DNA from: JBAZAX01 sp964568625
Lineage (GTDB): Bacteria > Babelota > Babeliae > Babelales > RVW-14
Direction: 5' to 3'
DNA length: 64,000 nt
Assembly (NCBI GenBank): GCA_964568625.1
Contig: CAZMQG010000002.1
Span: forward strand, 55,703-119,702
In this document: positions 45,735 through 55,221 of the stretch, piece by piece
How positions within the stretch are numbered: position 1 is the stretch's first letter
How the letters are laid out: every line of letters begins with the position of its first letter
The notes under the pieces: model-generated
What the model was told of the DNA's origin: nothing
Database searches by the model: none
Seen by the model: the letters and a program-made list of their open reading frames with translations, nothing else
Position numbers and translations under genes: made by a program

Positions 45735-47237
45735 TTATTGTGGTGGGTCAACTTTATATTCAATAGCTCGAATTGTACGCATATCATTGCCAAAAGAAAT
45801 TAATTCTAAAAATGTCGGTAAATATGCAATGCTTATGTCTTTATTTTGAATTTGTCCACTTATTACTGTAATGATTGAGAAAGTATCTTTTAAAATTCCA
45901 CGAAAGCTGGGGAGCAAAAGTTGCCATCTTGGCGGGGTACTTGAAAAATAACTACAAGATGGACTAGGTATTTTATCATCTGAAACAGGTCCAATTTTTT
46001 TTGCAATATTATGTTGATGTCCACGAATTACACCGACAATTTTTACGTTTTCGTTTGTAAATGTTTCTAAAAAATATTTAATGAATCCGGAATTTAATGA
46101 GATACATGATTCTCCTCGTTGCGGGTTGTTAATTATTGGAATTCTGCAATTAAAATCGATAACATCATTCCATAAAAAACCGAAATATAATGACTCTCGT
46201 AGGTGTGATTTTAAAGATTCATGAATTTCAGCGTTTGCTTTTATGAACTGGGATATTTTTTCAAGTAGGTTGCGAGTTTTAAATGTTTTTAAAATATCAT
46301 CATTTGTTAGCATCCAGAAGCATAAATTTTCATCATGTATATTTAAAAAGTCACTATAATCATATCTAATATCCGGGCCGCCGTGTGCGAGAAAATAAAA
46401 GGGTGTTTGGGGTTGATTTTTAAATCCAAGAAACATTCCTGCCGACATAAGCTCACAAGCTTTTATTGCATTGCACATTAATGTATCTCTGGTTATTTTA
46501 TTTTTCTCTATTTCCTTGATTTCATCTATGATTTCACTGTTTTCATCTATATCGGATTCGTGATTGCCTTTTAATAGAAAGACTTTTTCAGGATTTTTGA
46601 CTGCCAGAAGTAAAGCAGAAGATAGAGTTTGCAAGTTAAAGTCGCCTCTGTCCATATAATCTCCCAGAAAAATTATTCGAGCATCATCATTTACATTCAT
46701 GAAATCGTCAATAAAAATTTCATTTCTGAGAGAATAAAAAATTCCTTCTACTGTATCCATATCGCCATGGATATCGCCGATGATTGCGATGCGAGTTTTT
46801 TGCGGTAAAATTAATTTTGCAATGCATGGGAATTTAGGATATTGAAGATTTTTTGTGTTGTTTGAATGCCATTCTAAGATGTTTCTCATTTGTTTATCGA
46901 TGTATTCTGGATCATCCACACATTTATCACAAAGCCAAGTGCTATGTTGATATGTATTAATCATATTGTTTATGAATTTATTTGTTAAATAAAGAAAATC
47001 TTTGCTGAGCATTGGACGATTTACCCATCCCTCAATTTTTATACTTTGCAGTAATTCATCATTAAACGTGTCTATGTCGGAATAGTCTTCTGTATCCGTA
47101 TCGCTATCGCTTAGGTACTCTTCAGTATCCGAGTCAGATGACATATCGTGTTCCATAGAAAACAAAGGTTTGCTTATTGAAAGGAAATAAGCCATCACAA
47201 AAATAGATACAATAATCCAATTTAATTTTAATTTCAT
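45735..47237 (-). CDS. Exported PPP-family serine/threonine protein phosphatase
   Basis: This 500-residue protein has a signal peptide (IIVSIFVMAYFLSISKPLFS). An acidic Asp/Ser/Glu-rich stretch follows (DSDTEEYLSDSDTDTEDY). The PPP metal-site motifs are complete: GDIHGD (154-159), GDYMDRG (192-198), GNHE (224-227), and a later LAHGGPD plus GVIRGHQ. This is the eukaryote-type phosphatase family (PP1/PP2A/calcineurin). With a signal peptide the enzyme would act outside the cytoplasm, perhaps on host phosphoproteins; that is inference. The acidic tract may be a protein-binding or calcium-binding region. Confidence 0.88.
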   Translation of the reverse strand: MKLKLNWIIVSIFVMAYFLSISKPLFSMEHDMSSDSDTEEYLSDSDTDTEDYSDIDTFNDELLQSIKIEGWVNRPMLSKDFLYLTNKFINNMINTYQHSTWLCDKCVDDPEYIDKQMRNILEWHSNNTKNLQYPKFPCIAKLILPQKTRIAIIGDIHGDMDTVEGIFYSLRNEIFIDDFMNVNDDARIIFLGDYMDRGDFNLQTLSSALLLAVKNPEKVFLLKGNHESDIDENSEIIDEIKEIEKNKITRDTLMCNAIKACELMSAGMFLGFKNQPQTPFYFLAHGGPDIRYDYSDFLNIHDENLCFWMLTNDDILKTFKTRNLLEKISQFIKANAEIHESLKSHLRESLYFGFLWNDVIDFNCRIPIINNPQRGESCISLNSGFIKYFLETFTNENVKIVGVIRGHQHNIAKKIGPVSDDKIPSPSCSYFSSTPPRWQLLLPSFRGILKDTFSIITVISGQIQNKDISIAYLPTFLELISFGNDMRTIRAIEYKVDPPQ

Positions 47238-47364
47238 AAAAATAACCCCCCAAGAAAGCGTACAAATACCAAAAATTGTAGAATGCAGAATATAGTTTAT
47301 GGTAACAGAAAATAATTAAATTACAAATATTATATTTATATTAGAAATTAAATATAATATTTGG

Positions 47365-48783
47365 TTAAAATTTGCTTATTTCTTCAAAATCATCAAAATG
47401 ATACTTTTTGCCTTGAATTAAATAATAATTTTCATGTCCCTTGCCCAGAATGGCTATGATTGAACTGTGTTTTGCCAAACTTGCTGCCTTTTCAATGGAT
47501 TTTTTACGATCAAGAATACAAATTGTTTGAGGTTTCTTTGCTTCTGGAATTCCCGCTATTATTTCATCTGCTATTGTTTGACGGTTTTCGTCACGAGGAT
47601 TATCATCTGTGACTATTATAAGATCGGCATATTTTGCCGCCGAACATCCCATTACCGGACGTTTGGTTTTATCTCTATTACCTCCGCATCCGAATACTAC
47701 GATTAGATTGTTCGTATGCGGGCGAAGATTTTTTAAAACTTTTTCAAAAGCATCAGGTTTATGAGCAAAATCAACAAATGCTTTTGCTCCATTTTTTAAT
47801 GTGTGACATTGCATTCTGCCTGGAACACCTATGAATTTTTGTATGGCTTGGGCTATTTTATCTGATGCAATATTAAAATGTTTGCATGCAAGAAATGCCA
47901 TTACAATGTTATATCCATTAAATTCGCCCAAAAGTTTTTTGCTTTCAATTGTTTGATTAGATTTTACAAGCTTAATTTTTAAACCAATGAGACTATTTTG
48001 CAGAAGTTCAAATTTTTCGAAATTTGAATTTGAATTAAGATCAGTTTGGCCAAATGCTTGTATTGAAAAATTACTGTTTTTTGTTTGATTTATAGCTTGA
48101 AGACCCCACTCGTTGTCCGTGTTTATAATAGCCGTTCCGGAATTTTTCAGATATCTAAATAGTTGCAACTTTGTTTGAAAATAGTGATCCATTGTAGGAT
48201 GAAAATCCATGTGTTCCGGACTGAGATTTGTAAATCCTGCAACGTCAAATTTGATTTCATGAATTCTATTCAGAGCAAGACCATGCGATGAAACTTCCAT
48301 GGTTACAACTTCGACACCTTTTTTTACGCATTCAGCACAAAACATTTGAATGTAATCGCTATTTTGTGTTGTAAGGGTGATCTCTTCTTCTTTATCTAAA
48401 ATTCGATTTTTAACAGATCCAAGTAGAGCCGTTTTATATCCAGACTCACGTAAAATATGATCAATAAGGTAAGTTGTTGTAGTTTTTCCGGATGTTCCGG
48501 TAATTCCAATAAATTTAAGTTTTTCTGCTGGGTTGTTAAGTGCTTGTGCACAAAGTTCGGCTAAAGCTATTCGTGTATCTTCTACAAAAATATATTCAAT
48601 TCCAGATTGTTTTTGTGTAAGTTGCATGGTTTTGTCTAATACTATTTTTGTGGCACCTTTTTGAATAGCTGTTTGAATATACTGGAGCCCATCTTCTTTA
48701 AAGCCCTTGATTACGACAAAAGTTGAATTTTGTCCGACGTGGTCTGTGTGACATGTAACTGGATATATTTTATCGAATAACAT
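47365..48783 (-). CDS. murE: UDP-MurNAc-tripeptide synthetase (diaminopimelate-adding)
   Basis: It adds the third amino acid to the peptidoglycan stem peptide. The ATP-binding loop is GITGTSGKTTTTYL. Other Mur ligase motifs are EVSSHGL and GCGGNRDKTKRP. The substrate motif DDNPRDEN matches the DNPR signature for meso-diaminopimelate and not lysine. At 472 residues it starts about 20 residues later than most MurE; no better start is visible. It shows that the organism builds its own cell wall. The rest of the mur/dcw cluster is not adjacent, which is unusual. Confidence 0.94.
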   Translation of the reverse strand: MLFDKIYPVTCHTDHVGQNSTFVVIKGFKEDGLQYIQTAIQKGATKIVLDKTMQLTQKQSGIEYIFVEDTRIALAELCAQALNNPAEKLKFIGITGTSGKTTTTYLIDHILRESGYKTALLGSVKNRILDKEEEITLTTQNSDYIQMFCAECVKKGVEVVTMEVSSHGLALNRIHEIKFDVAGFTNLSPEHMDFHPTMDHYFQTKLQLFRYLKNSGTAIINTDNEWGLQAINQTKNSNFSIQAFGQTDLNSNSNFEKFELLQNSLIGLKIKLVKSNQTIESKKLLGEFNGYNIVMAFLACKHFNIASDKIAQAIQKFIGVPGRMQCHTLKNGAKAFVDFAHKPDAFEKVLKNLRPHTNNLIVVFGCGGNRDKTKRPVMGCSAAKYADLIIVTDDNPRDENRQTIADEIIAGIPEAKKPQTICILDRKKSIEKAASLAKHSSIIAILGKGHENYYLIQGKKYHFDDFEEISKF

Positions 48784-48799
48784 ATATTACCGTATTAAA

Positions 48800-49351
48800 T
48801 TAAGAATTATTATTTTGTGGAAATTTTTTTTCGATTAAATACAGAGTGCCTATCATGAATATTACACAAACAATCGCTATGCTCCAAAAATTTAGTCCCA
48901 AAATACCTTCTAGTGTTAATTTTTCATTTGGCCAAGGAGTTCCAAGTAATTGAAGTATAAATGGCTTTGTTATTACAAAAAATATAGAACCTGTTATGGC
49001 GCCAAGTAGTGTGAACCAGGCATCTTTATAACCTGCTCCTATTTGTGCAAAAACTGTTCCAGGACAAGCTCCCGCAATAACTGTTCCAATTCCTAAAAGT
49101 ATTCCACCTATTATATCGGAAGATAAAATAGGTGTTTTCCATACCAACCTATCGAATCCAATTGAAAAAAAGATTGAGAAAATAATAAGGCCTGTTGTAA
49201 TAGCAGTTAGAAATACTTTGAGCATTGTGAAATTTCTAAACTGAAATTGAGATACGATTGTTGCGGGGTCAAATACTTTGGATTTTTCAAGTGCAAACCC
49301 AAATATTATTCCCATGAAAATTCCTAGTAAAACTGCAAGTAAAATTGACAT
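48800..49351 (-). CDS. YeeE/YedE-like membrane protein, second half
   Basis: This 183-residue polytopic membrane protein has the signature GAGACPGTVFAQIGAGYKDA with the conserved cysteine of the YeeE/YedE (DUF395) family, which moves thiosulfate or other reduced sulfur into the cell. It has about five transmembrane segments. It follows the other half by 10 bases, so the two genes form a two-part transporter where many species have a fused one. It ends 17 bases before the start of murE. Confidence 0.85.
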   Translation of the reverse strand: MSILLAVLLGIFMGIIFGFALEKSKVFDPATIVSQFQFRNFTMLKVFLTAITTGLIIFSIFFSIGFDRLVWKTPILSSDIIGGILLGIGTVIAGACPGTVFAQIGAGYKDAWFTLLGAITGSIFFVITKPFILQLLGTPWPNEKLTLEGILGLNFWSIAIVCVIFMIGTLYLIEKKFPQNNNS

Positions 49352-49361
49352 TTTGAATTCC

Positions 49362-49847
49362 TTATATCTTTGGATAAAATTTGGCTACGACGAATCCGCT
49401 TATAAACATGCTTGTAATTACTATTATTGATCCTGGATATAAAAGTGCGATTCCAGATATGCCATTTCCACTTGTGCAGCCATCGGCAAGTCGTGCGCCT
49501 AGAATAAAGATAAAGCCACCAATGAAAGCCATAATCGCTCGTATTCCAAAAGCTTTTGTGTGGAGTATTTGGGGCCATATAGGAGAGATTTTTTCTACTA
49601 AGGTTTTAGACATATAACTTGATAAAAAAACTCCTATCATAATTCCGATAACAAACCCAAGTTGCCACCAATTTTTTAAAAAAGGTAAGCATCCAGTATC
49701 ACCTCCAGCGTCAAGTAATAAGCAAGCCACTGACCCAAGCGATGCTGAAGTTCCTATTGATGCTCCTAGTATCAAGAAAACTGGAATTTGCATTAGGCCT
49801 ATAATTATACCAGATATGTATGGTGACCAATGTTTCATTTTTAACAT
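49362..49847 (-). CDS. YeeE/YedE-like membrane protein, first half
   Basis: This 161-residue polytopic membrane protein contains GARLADGCTSGNGISGIALL, the other cysteine-containing pore motif of the YeeE/YedE family, plus a cysteine pair in its first loop (VACLLLDAGGDTGCLPFL). It has four transmembrane segments. AGG lies 8 bases before the ATG. It pairs with the next gene for uptake of reduced sulfur, which could feed Fe-S or tRNA thiolation chemistry; the substrate is inferred from the family. Confidence 0.85.
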   Translation of the reverse strand: MLKMKHWSPYISGIIIGLMQIPVFLILGASIGTSASLGSVACLLLDAGGDTGCLPFLKNWWQLGFVIGIMIGVFLSSYMSKTLVEKISPIWPQILHTKAFGIRAIMAFIGGFIFILGARLADGCTSGNGISGIALLYPGSIIVITSMFISGFVVAKFYPKI

Positions 49848-50348
49848 ATTTTACCTGCATTTAGTGTTGAATTTTTATTGGAGACTACACATTCGACATT
49901 TTAACAAAAAGCAAAATTGATGTCGAGAATATAGCTTTGCATTAAAAGCGATATTTAGTTTAGTGTCGTTTTTATAATTATTATGTAAAGCAGGTCAAAT
50001 TTATTTCCTGATGCGCCATTCTGAAAGTGTATCAAAACGATGCAATTTAATGCAATGATTTTGAATAGGCTGATTTGTCATGATGAGGAACAAGTTACTA
50101 ACAAAATTGTTGGCAACTTGTTTTTGGTTTTATTAAATCTTTGATTGGCGCGATGTTTTGAGCGTGTGAGTATTTGTGGGTACTTATATTTTGTTATAAA
50201 TATTTTTGGAGAAAATATAAGTGCATTAATTTTAAAAAAACATATGCGATAGACTCGATATGTACGAATCTATCGCATATGTTTTTTTAAAAAAATAAAT
50301 AAGATAGCAATTTTGTAGATAAAAATTTTTGGTCTTATAGAGGTCTTA
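49848..50348. other. Intergenic region of about 500 bases with two hairpins
   Basis: No credible coding frame is seen on either strand. It holds an imperfect hairpin at 50089-50122 (arms AACAAGTT / AACTTGTT, then a T-rich tail), the large perfect palindrome listed separately, and otherwise AT-rich sequence. A small RNA ending at the first hairpin on the plus strand is possible. I did not find the conserved features of SRP RNA, 6S RNA or RNase P RNA. Confidence 0.5.
50230..50292. terminator. 24-bp perfect palindrome, bidirectional terminator
   Basis: The left arm (50230-50253) and right arm (50269-50292) are perfectly complementary over 24 bases around a 15-base loop. The core ACATATGCGATAGA / TCTATCGCATATGT is flanked by A and T runs. 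It lies about 57 bases after the SurA-like gene's stop and would terminate that minus-strand transcript. It is unusually long and perfect for a terminator. Confidence 0.8.
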
Positions 50349-51275
50349 TTATAGATAAATTATTGTTGAGTTTTTCTTTAAATCGTTCTCAAAATTTTTA
50401 ATAAGTTTTATTTGTTTTTTTTGTGTTAATAGTTTTTCTATTTCACTGTAACGTTCGTTAAGCGATTTTTGGTGGCTCTCTTTTTTGTCAGAGACTTCGA
50501 TAACATAATCTTTATCATTTACGTTGACGTGTTTGGATATTTGGCCTTTTTTCATTGTTAGTACAAATTCAAAGCGTGGATCTAAATCCTCTTTTTTAAT
50601 CCATCCCAGGTCAACTGTATCAGCTTTGTTTAAATTAAATTTTTTATCTAAATTGGGTTCTTTGTCTTTATTGGTTTGATTTGAATTATCCGGTTGCAAT
50701 GGAATCATTTTTAAATAATATTCTTCAGGTGTTTCTTCAGGATTGCTATTAAAATAATTTTCAACTTCTTGTGATGTAATAACAATTTTATCGGTAACTT
50801 CCATACGTTTGATGTTTTCACATGCAATCAATCTACCTATCTGATATTTGTATTCTTTTAGCGTAAATCCGAATTTTTTTAACTCATCCTCAAAAGCAGT
50901 TGCAGATAAATCACCCAATCCATTTTGTAATTTAAATGTTACTACTTGGCGTTCTATATCAGATTCAGTTGGCAACATGTGGCGATCTATAGCTCTTTGT
51001 AGTAGTATTTCTTCTTCAATTAACTCATCTAAATTATATTTGCCGCCATCTCTAGAAATTCTAGGTTTATCTAGATCTGATTTTAGAATTCTTGTTCCAT
51101 TGACAAGAACAATGATTTTGTCAATTATCCAATTTTGGGGAGAACGGGCATCAGATTTTATTGTATTTATTTCTGTAGATTCGGTACTGGATTTTGTTGA
51201 TTCTGCTGCAAAGCTGTTAAAAACAACAGTCAGACTTAGTATATGCAACAGATATTTTTTTCTTAAACTAAGCAT
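50349..51275 (-). CDS. SurA-like periplasmic chaperone / peptidyl-prolyl isomerase
   Basis: This 308-residue exported protein (signal LLHILSLTVVFNSFAAES) contains the SurA N-terminal pattern IDKIIVLVNGTRILKSDLDK, LIEEEILLQRAIDRHMLPTE, and FTLKEYKYQIGRLIACENIK. A single reduced parvulin-like domain follows (DLGWIKKEDLDPRFEFVLTM, GQISKHVNVNDKDYVIEVSD). SurA escorts outer-membrane proteins to the BAM complex. Having only one partial isomerase domain makes it shorter than E. coli SurA (about 430 residues). It lies downstream of the PrsA-like lipoprotein gene, from which a terminator separates it. Confidence 0.85.
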   Translation of the reverse strand: MLSLRKKYLLHILSLTVVFNSFAAESTKSSTESTEINTIKSDARSPQNWIIDKIIVLVNGTRILKSDLDKPRISRDGGKYNLDELIEEEILLQRAIDRHMLPTESDIERQVVTFKLQNGLGDLSATAFEDELKKFGFTLKEYKYQIGRLIACENIKRMEVTDKIVITSQEVENYFNSNPEETPEEYYLKMIPLQPDNSNQTNKDKEPNLDKKFNLNKADTVDLGWIKKEDLDPRFEFVLTMKKGQISKHVNVNDKDYVIEVSDKKESHQKSLNERYSEIEKLLTQKKQIKLIKNFENDLKKNSTIIYL

Positions 51276-51342
51276 CTCTTCTCCTGTGCAGTTCTATCGA
51301 GTTTAGTGATTTGTAACGAAAATATGTAGATTTGAGTATAAC

Positions 51343-51374
51343 AAAAAAGGGAGTTGTGACCAACTCCCTTTTTA
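51343..51374 (-). terminator. Rho-independent terminator
   Basis: AAAAAGGGAGTTG pairs with CAACTCCCTTTTT around a TGAC loop. It lies 25 bases past the stop of the foldase lipoprotein gene on the minus strand and upstream of the SurA-like gene. Confidence 0.92.
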
Positions 51375-51398
51375 TATTTAAAAAGTATTTTTCAAATA

Positions 51399-52460
51399 TT
51401 ATGCAGCTTGTGATGTTTCTTCGGCTGCTTCTTCAGGTTTTTGTTCTGTGCCTTCAGTTGCTGGTTGTTCACCTGCAGCTGGTTGCTCTGCTGCCTGTTT
51501 GGAATCTTTAAAGAAATCTTCATTAACTGTTACTTTGTAAGTAGCTCTTAATTTTTCAATTTCTGAGGCGAGTTTTGTTCTGAATTCATTGTTTTTGATC
51601 ATTGCCTCAACTTGAGGTTTTACTTCTTCAAAATCAAAGAAAACTGAATCTTTTTTGTCAGAGGCTTTAACAACCCATAACTCTTTTCCAACTTTTACTT
51701 TTTCAACTGCTGGTAAATTATGCATAGAAAGGACTGCTTCTTTGATAGGAGCTGGTACAGATTCCATTCCCATTGCATTATTTGCAGCCTCTTGGCTTAC
51801 TCTGCCAAATTCTCTGAATTTGCCGGATTTGGTTTGTTTTGCAAGTTTTTCAAAGTCATTTACATTTGCTTTTGCTTTTGTTAAGAATGCGTTTGCTGCT
51901 GCGTCTGTGTCAAATTTTATTCCGCTTGCAAGTGTGCCGCCTGCTACTTTTACATACTGAGTTTTATGTTCATCAAAGTATTTTTTTGATTGTTCTTCAG
52001 CAACCTTTGTATCATCGTAAATTTTCTTTTCTCTGAACTGAATCTTAAGAGAACGGGTTACTAGATCAACCATTTCTTTAAGAGTTTTTTGGAATTCAGC
52101 ATCTTTTTCGATATTTTGTTTGTTTGCATCAAGTACGAAAAGTTCTTCTTCTACGAGTCTGTCGAGGAATTTACGTTTGACATTCAATGGAAGCATTTCT
52201 GCTCCGGCGCCTCTGAAATAAGGATTTGCTTGAAGCATTTGTGTTACGCGTTTATCGAAATCGCTTTTTTTAATGACTGCATTGCCGTCGATAGAGCATA
52301 GAACTAATCCATCATCAGCCGCTGCTTTTGATTCAGTAGATTCAGTTTTTGCAGCATCTTTCTTTTTGAAGAAATCTAGGCCCTTGCACCCTGGAAGTAA
52401 GCTAATTGTAAGTACTAGAGCAGATCCCTTAATAAGCAAAGATAATCTGTTACTCTTCAT
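51399..52460 (-). CDS. PrsA/SurA-like foldase lipoprotein
   Basis: The start at ATG 52460 has AAGGAG upstream. The N-terminus is a lipoprotein signal with lipobox LLPGC (SALVLTISLLPGCKG), so it is processed by LspA, also encoded here. The body has a SurA/PrsA N-terminal region (VLCSIDGNAVIKKSDFDKRV, LVEEELFVLDANKQNIEKDA) and a parvulin-type domain (AAANAFLTKAKANVNDFEKL, FREFGRVSQEA, VGKELWVVKASDKKDSVFFD). It ends in a low-complexity Ala/Glu/Pro tail. It is expected to fold exported proteins at the membrane surface. Confidence 0.88.
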   Translation of the reverse strand: MKSNRLSLLIKGSALVLTISLLPGCKGLDFFKKKDAAKTESTESKAAADDGLVLCSIDGNAVIKKSDFDKRVTQMLQANPYFRGAGAEMLPLNVKRKFLDRLVEEELFVLDANKQNIEKDAEFQKTLKEMVDLVTRSLKIQFREKKIYDDTKVAEEQSKKYFDEHKTQYVKVAGGTLASGIKFDTDAAANAFLTKAKANVNDFEKLAKQTKSGKFREFGRVSQEAANNAMGMESVPAPIKEAVLSMHNLPAVEKVKVGKELWVVKASDKKDSVFFDFEEVKPQVEAMIKNNEFRTKLASEIEKLRATYKVTVNEDFFKDSKQAAEQPAAGEQPATEGTEQKPEEAAEETSQAA

Positions 52461-52645
52461 AAAATTCACTCCTTGGAATAAAAACAAACATATAAAATAA
52501 TCTTATCCTAACAACTACGAAGTAAAATCGTATCACACAAAACGAATTTTTCAAGGGATATTATGCAAATGACTTATTTCGCCTAAAAGTTCCCATTAAT
52601 TGTTTTTGTTGTTATAATTTCTTCATAAAAAAAGGTATTTATATT

Positions 52646-53821
52646 ATGAGAGTTCTGGTTGTTAGTCATACTTATATAACACCAATAAATAGAAAAAAGT
52701 GGCAAGTTTTTGCATCACTTTATCCTAACATTTATATCAATGTTTTGTTTCCTAATGAATGGGCTGCAACTCTTTTCAACCATAAAGTTGAATCTGATTC
52801 TAGTGTTTTTGATTTACCAAACTGTAAATTTATTTCAATGAAAGCATTTAAATCTGGAAATGAAGTATTATATTACTATACCCCCAAACATCTTTTTGGG
52901 TTGATGAAAGTATTAAAACCTGATCTCATTCATGTAGAGCAGGGTGATAATGCTTTTAGTTATTTCCAGTGCATATTTTTTTCAAAATTACTGAGACTAA
53001 AAACAAGAAATATCTTTTTTACCTGGGTTAACTGGCGACAAAATTTTTCATTAAAATATAAAATATTTTGGTCATGGGTTGAAAAATTTAATCTGAAAAA
53101 TTCAAATGGGGCACTTGTTGGCAATGTTGATGCGGAAAAAATTTTAAGGGACAAAGGGTTTAATAATAAAATTTGTGTTTTGCCGCAGTTGGGTGTGGAT
53201 ATGACAATTTTTCAGCCAGCAAAAAAGCAAGATACTGAAGTGAATCGAGAAGAAATAAAAACGATTGGATTTATTGGAAGATTGGTTGAAGAAAAAGGTA
53301 TCTTCGTATTACTTGATGCTTTTGCAAATATAAGCAAAAAATATTTAAACTGGCGTTTAGTTTATCTTGGCAATGGACCATGCGATAATGAAATTGCTAA
53401 TCGAATTTGTACGAAAAAACTTGAGCAACAAGTTTTTATTCAAAAAACAATTCCACATGATCAGGTTGCAACTTTTATTCGTGATTTGGATATTATGGTT
53501 TTGCCATCTTTTGACACTGATGGTTGGCGCGAACAATTTGGTCATGTTTTAATTGAGGCAATGGCGTGTAAAGTTCCTATAATCGGTAGCGATGCCGGTG
53601 AAATCCCTAACATTATTTCAGATGTCGGGTTAGTTTTTAAACAGAGAGATACCCAATCGTTACAAGATGTCTTAGAGCGTTTAATGTCGGATGAATCTTT
53701 AAGAAGAGAACTGGGATCTAAAGGTTATAACAGAGTAATTGAGAGGTACTCGCATCAAGCGATAGCTGATGAGACTTACAAATTTTGGGTTGATGTAATG
53801 AAAGGAGATAGAAGTGGTTAA
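52646..53821 (+). CDS. Glycosyltransferase family 4 protein
   Basis: This 391-residue protein has a GT-B fold. The N-terminal domain starts VLVVSHTYITPINRKKWQVF. The C-terminal donor-binding domain shows TIGFIGRLVEEKGIFVLLDA and the EX7E-type motif in FGHVLIEAMACKVPIIGSDA. It likely adds a sugar from a nucleotide donor to a cell-surface glycan on the cytoplasmic face. It overlaps the next gene, ugd, by 8 bases and forms a GT4-ugd-GT4 operon, which suggests a glucuronate-containing glycan. Confidence 0.92.
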   Translation: MRVLVVSHTYITPINRKKWQVFASLYPNIYINVLFPNEWAATLFNHKVESDSSVFDLPNCKFISMKAFKSGNEVLYYYTPKHLFGLMKVLKPDLIHVEQGDNAFSYFQCIFFSKLLRLKTRNIFFTWVNWRQNFSLKYKIFWSWVEKFNLKNSNGALVGNVDAEKILRDKGFNNKICVLPQLGVDMTIFQPAKKQDTEVNREEIKTIGFIGRLVEEKGIFVLLDAFANISKKYLNWRLVYLGNGPCDNEIANRICTKKLEQQVFIQKTIPHDQVATFIRDLDIMVLPSFDTDGWREQFGHVLIEAMACKVPIIGSDAGEIPNIISDVGLVFKQRDTQSLQDVLERLMSDESLRRELGSKGYNRVIERYSHQAIADETYKFWVDVMKGDRSG

Positions 53822-55211
53822 AATTGCGGTTGTTGGTGCTGGGTATGTTGGCTTAGTAACAGGTGCATGTCTTGCTCAAAAAGGTTATTTTGTGACAATT
53901 GTCGAAAATAACCAAAATAAAATTAATGCTTTATTAAATGGCCAAGTTCCATTTTATGAGCCGGGCTTAGATGAGCTTGTTAAGGAAAATATTAATAATA
54001 AGAGAATTTTGTTTGTCAGCACGATAAAGAAGGCTCTTGAAGAGCAACCTGAAGTTATTTTTTCATGTGTTGGAACTCCTCCAAATGAGGATGGGTCTGC
54101 CGACTTATCTTATGTGCTACAGGTTGCAGTAGAGGTGGGGAAAAATATTACACAGTATTGCTTGGTTGTTAACAAATCAACGGTTCCTGTTGGTTCTGCT
54201 GAAAAGGTCAAACAAGTAATCAGTACTCAACTTGCTGACCGAGGTGTTTCCATTGAATTCGATGTTGCGTCCAATCCTGAATTTTTAAAAGAGGGTGATG
54301 CTCTTAATGATTTCTTAAATCCAGATCGAATTGTAATAGGTGTGGAAAGTAAAAGGGCACAAGAAGTTTTAAGTCGAATTTATTCGCCATTCATAACAAA
54401 CGAAAATCAGTTGCTTGTTATGAATATTCAGTCATCTGAATTAACCAAATATGCTTCTAACGCTATGTTGGCTACACGAATTAGTTTTATGAACGAGCTT
54501 TCCAATCTTGCGGAAAAAGTTGGGGCTGATATTAATCAGGTCAAAATTGGAATGGCTAAAGACAGACGAATTGGGGCTTTCTTTTTAAACGCAGGAATTG
54601 GTTATGGAGGGAGTTGTTTCCCAAAAGATGTAAAAGCGTTGGTTTCAACAGGTTTGGAATATGATTGTCCAATGTCTATAATTCAAGCGGTAGAAGATGT
54701 TAACGACAAGCAAAGAATCTTGTTTGCTAAACAAATATTAAAATATTTCGGAGATGCAATTTCAACAAAACATCTTGGAATATGGGGGCTTGCATTCAAG
54801 CCGGAGACAGATGATTTGCGTTGTGCTCCTTCCCTTGATGTTGTAAAAGTATTGCTTGATAATGGTGCAAAGATTACCGTATATGATCCGGTGGCAGCAG
54901 AAAATTTTAGAGCATTATTTGCAAATCAGGTAAATTATGCAAAAACTTCAAAAGAGATTCTTGAACAGTGCGATGGCTTAATTATTCTTACCGAATGGAA
55001 AGAATTTTTAAGATATAACACTGCAGATTTTAATATGCTAAAAGAAAAAGTTGTATTTGATGGGCGCAATTGCTTTGATCCAATTGAGATGCATTATTCG
55101 GGAATTAAATATTTTTGCATCGGTCGCAATGCCATTACAAAAAAGATGACGAAAGATTTGTTGGCAGAGAAAGAAATGAATCAAAAAGAAGAGATCGCTA
55201 TAAATTTGTAA
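53814..55211 (+). CDS. ugd: UDP-glucose 6-dehydrogenase
   Basis: It oxidises UDP-glucose to UDP-glucuronate with two NAD. The N-terminus VVGAGYVGLVTGACLAQKGY is the Rossmann loop. NKSTVPVGSAEKVK and SNPEFLKEGDALNDFLNPDR are family motifs, and the catalytic cysteine lies in GYGGSCFPKDVKAL. The gene starts with GTG (53814), preceded by AGGAGATAGAA within the end of the upstream gene, so translation is coupled. Length 465 is normal. UDP-glucuronate would feed the adjacent glycosyltransferases. Confidence 0.95.
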   Translation: MVKIAVVGAGYVGLVTGACLAQKGYFVTIVENNQNKINALLNGQVPFYEPGLDELVKENINNKRILFVSTIKKALEEQPEVIFSCVGTPPNEDGSADLSYVLQVAVEVGKNITQYCLVVNKSTVPVGSAEKVKQVISTQLADRGVSIEFDVASNPEFLKEGDALNDFLNPDRIVIGVESKRAQEVLSRIYSPFITNENQLLVMNIQSSELTKYASNAMLATRISFMNELSNLAEKVGADINQVKIGMAKDRRIGAFFLNAGIGYGGSCFPKDVKALVSTGLEYDCPMSIIQAVEDVNDKQRILFAKQILKYFGDAISTKHLGIWGLAFKPETDDLRCAPSLDVVKVLLDNGAKITVYDPVAAENFRALFANQVNYAKTSKEILEQCDGLIILTEWKEFLRYNTADFNMLKEKVVFDGRNCFDPIEMHYSGIKYFCIGRNAITKKMTKDLLAEKEMNQKEEIAINL

Positions 55212-55221
55212 GCAAAAAATT

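Noticed and set aside
49848..50230. Search for SRP, 6S or RNase P RNA in the largest gene-free gap
   Set aside because: None of their conserved core sequences was seen.
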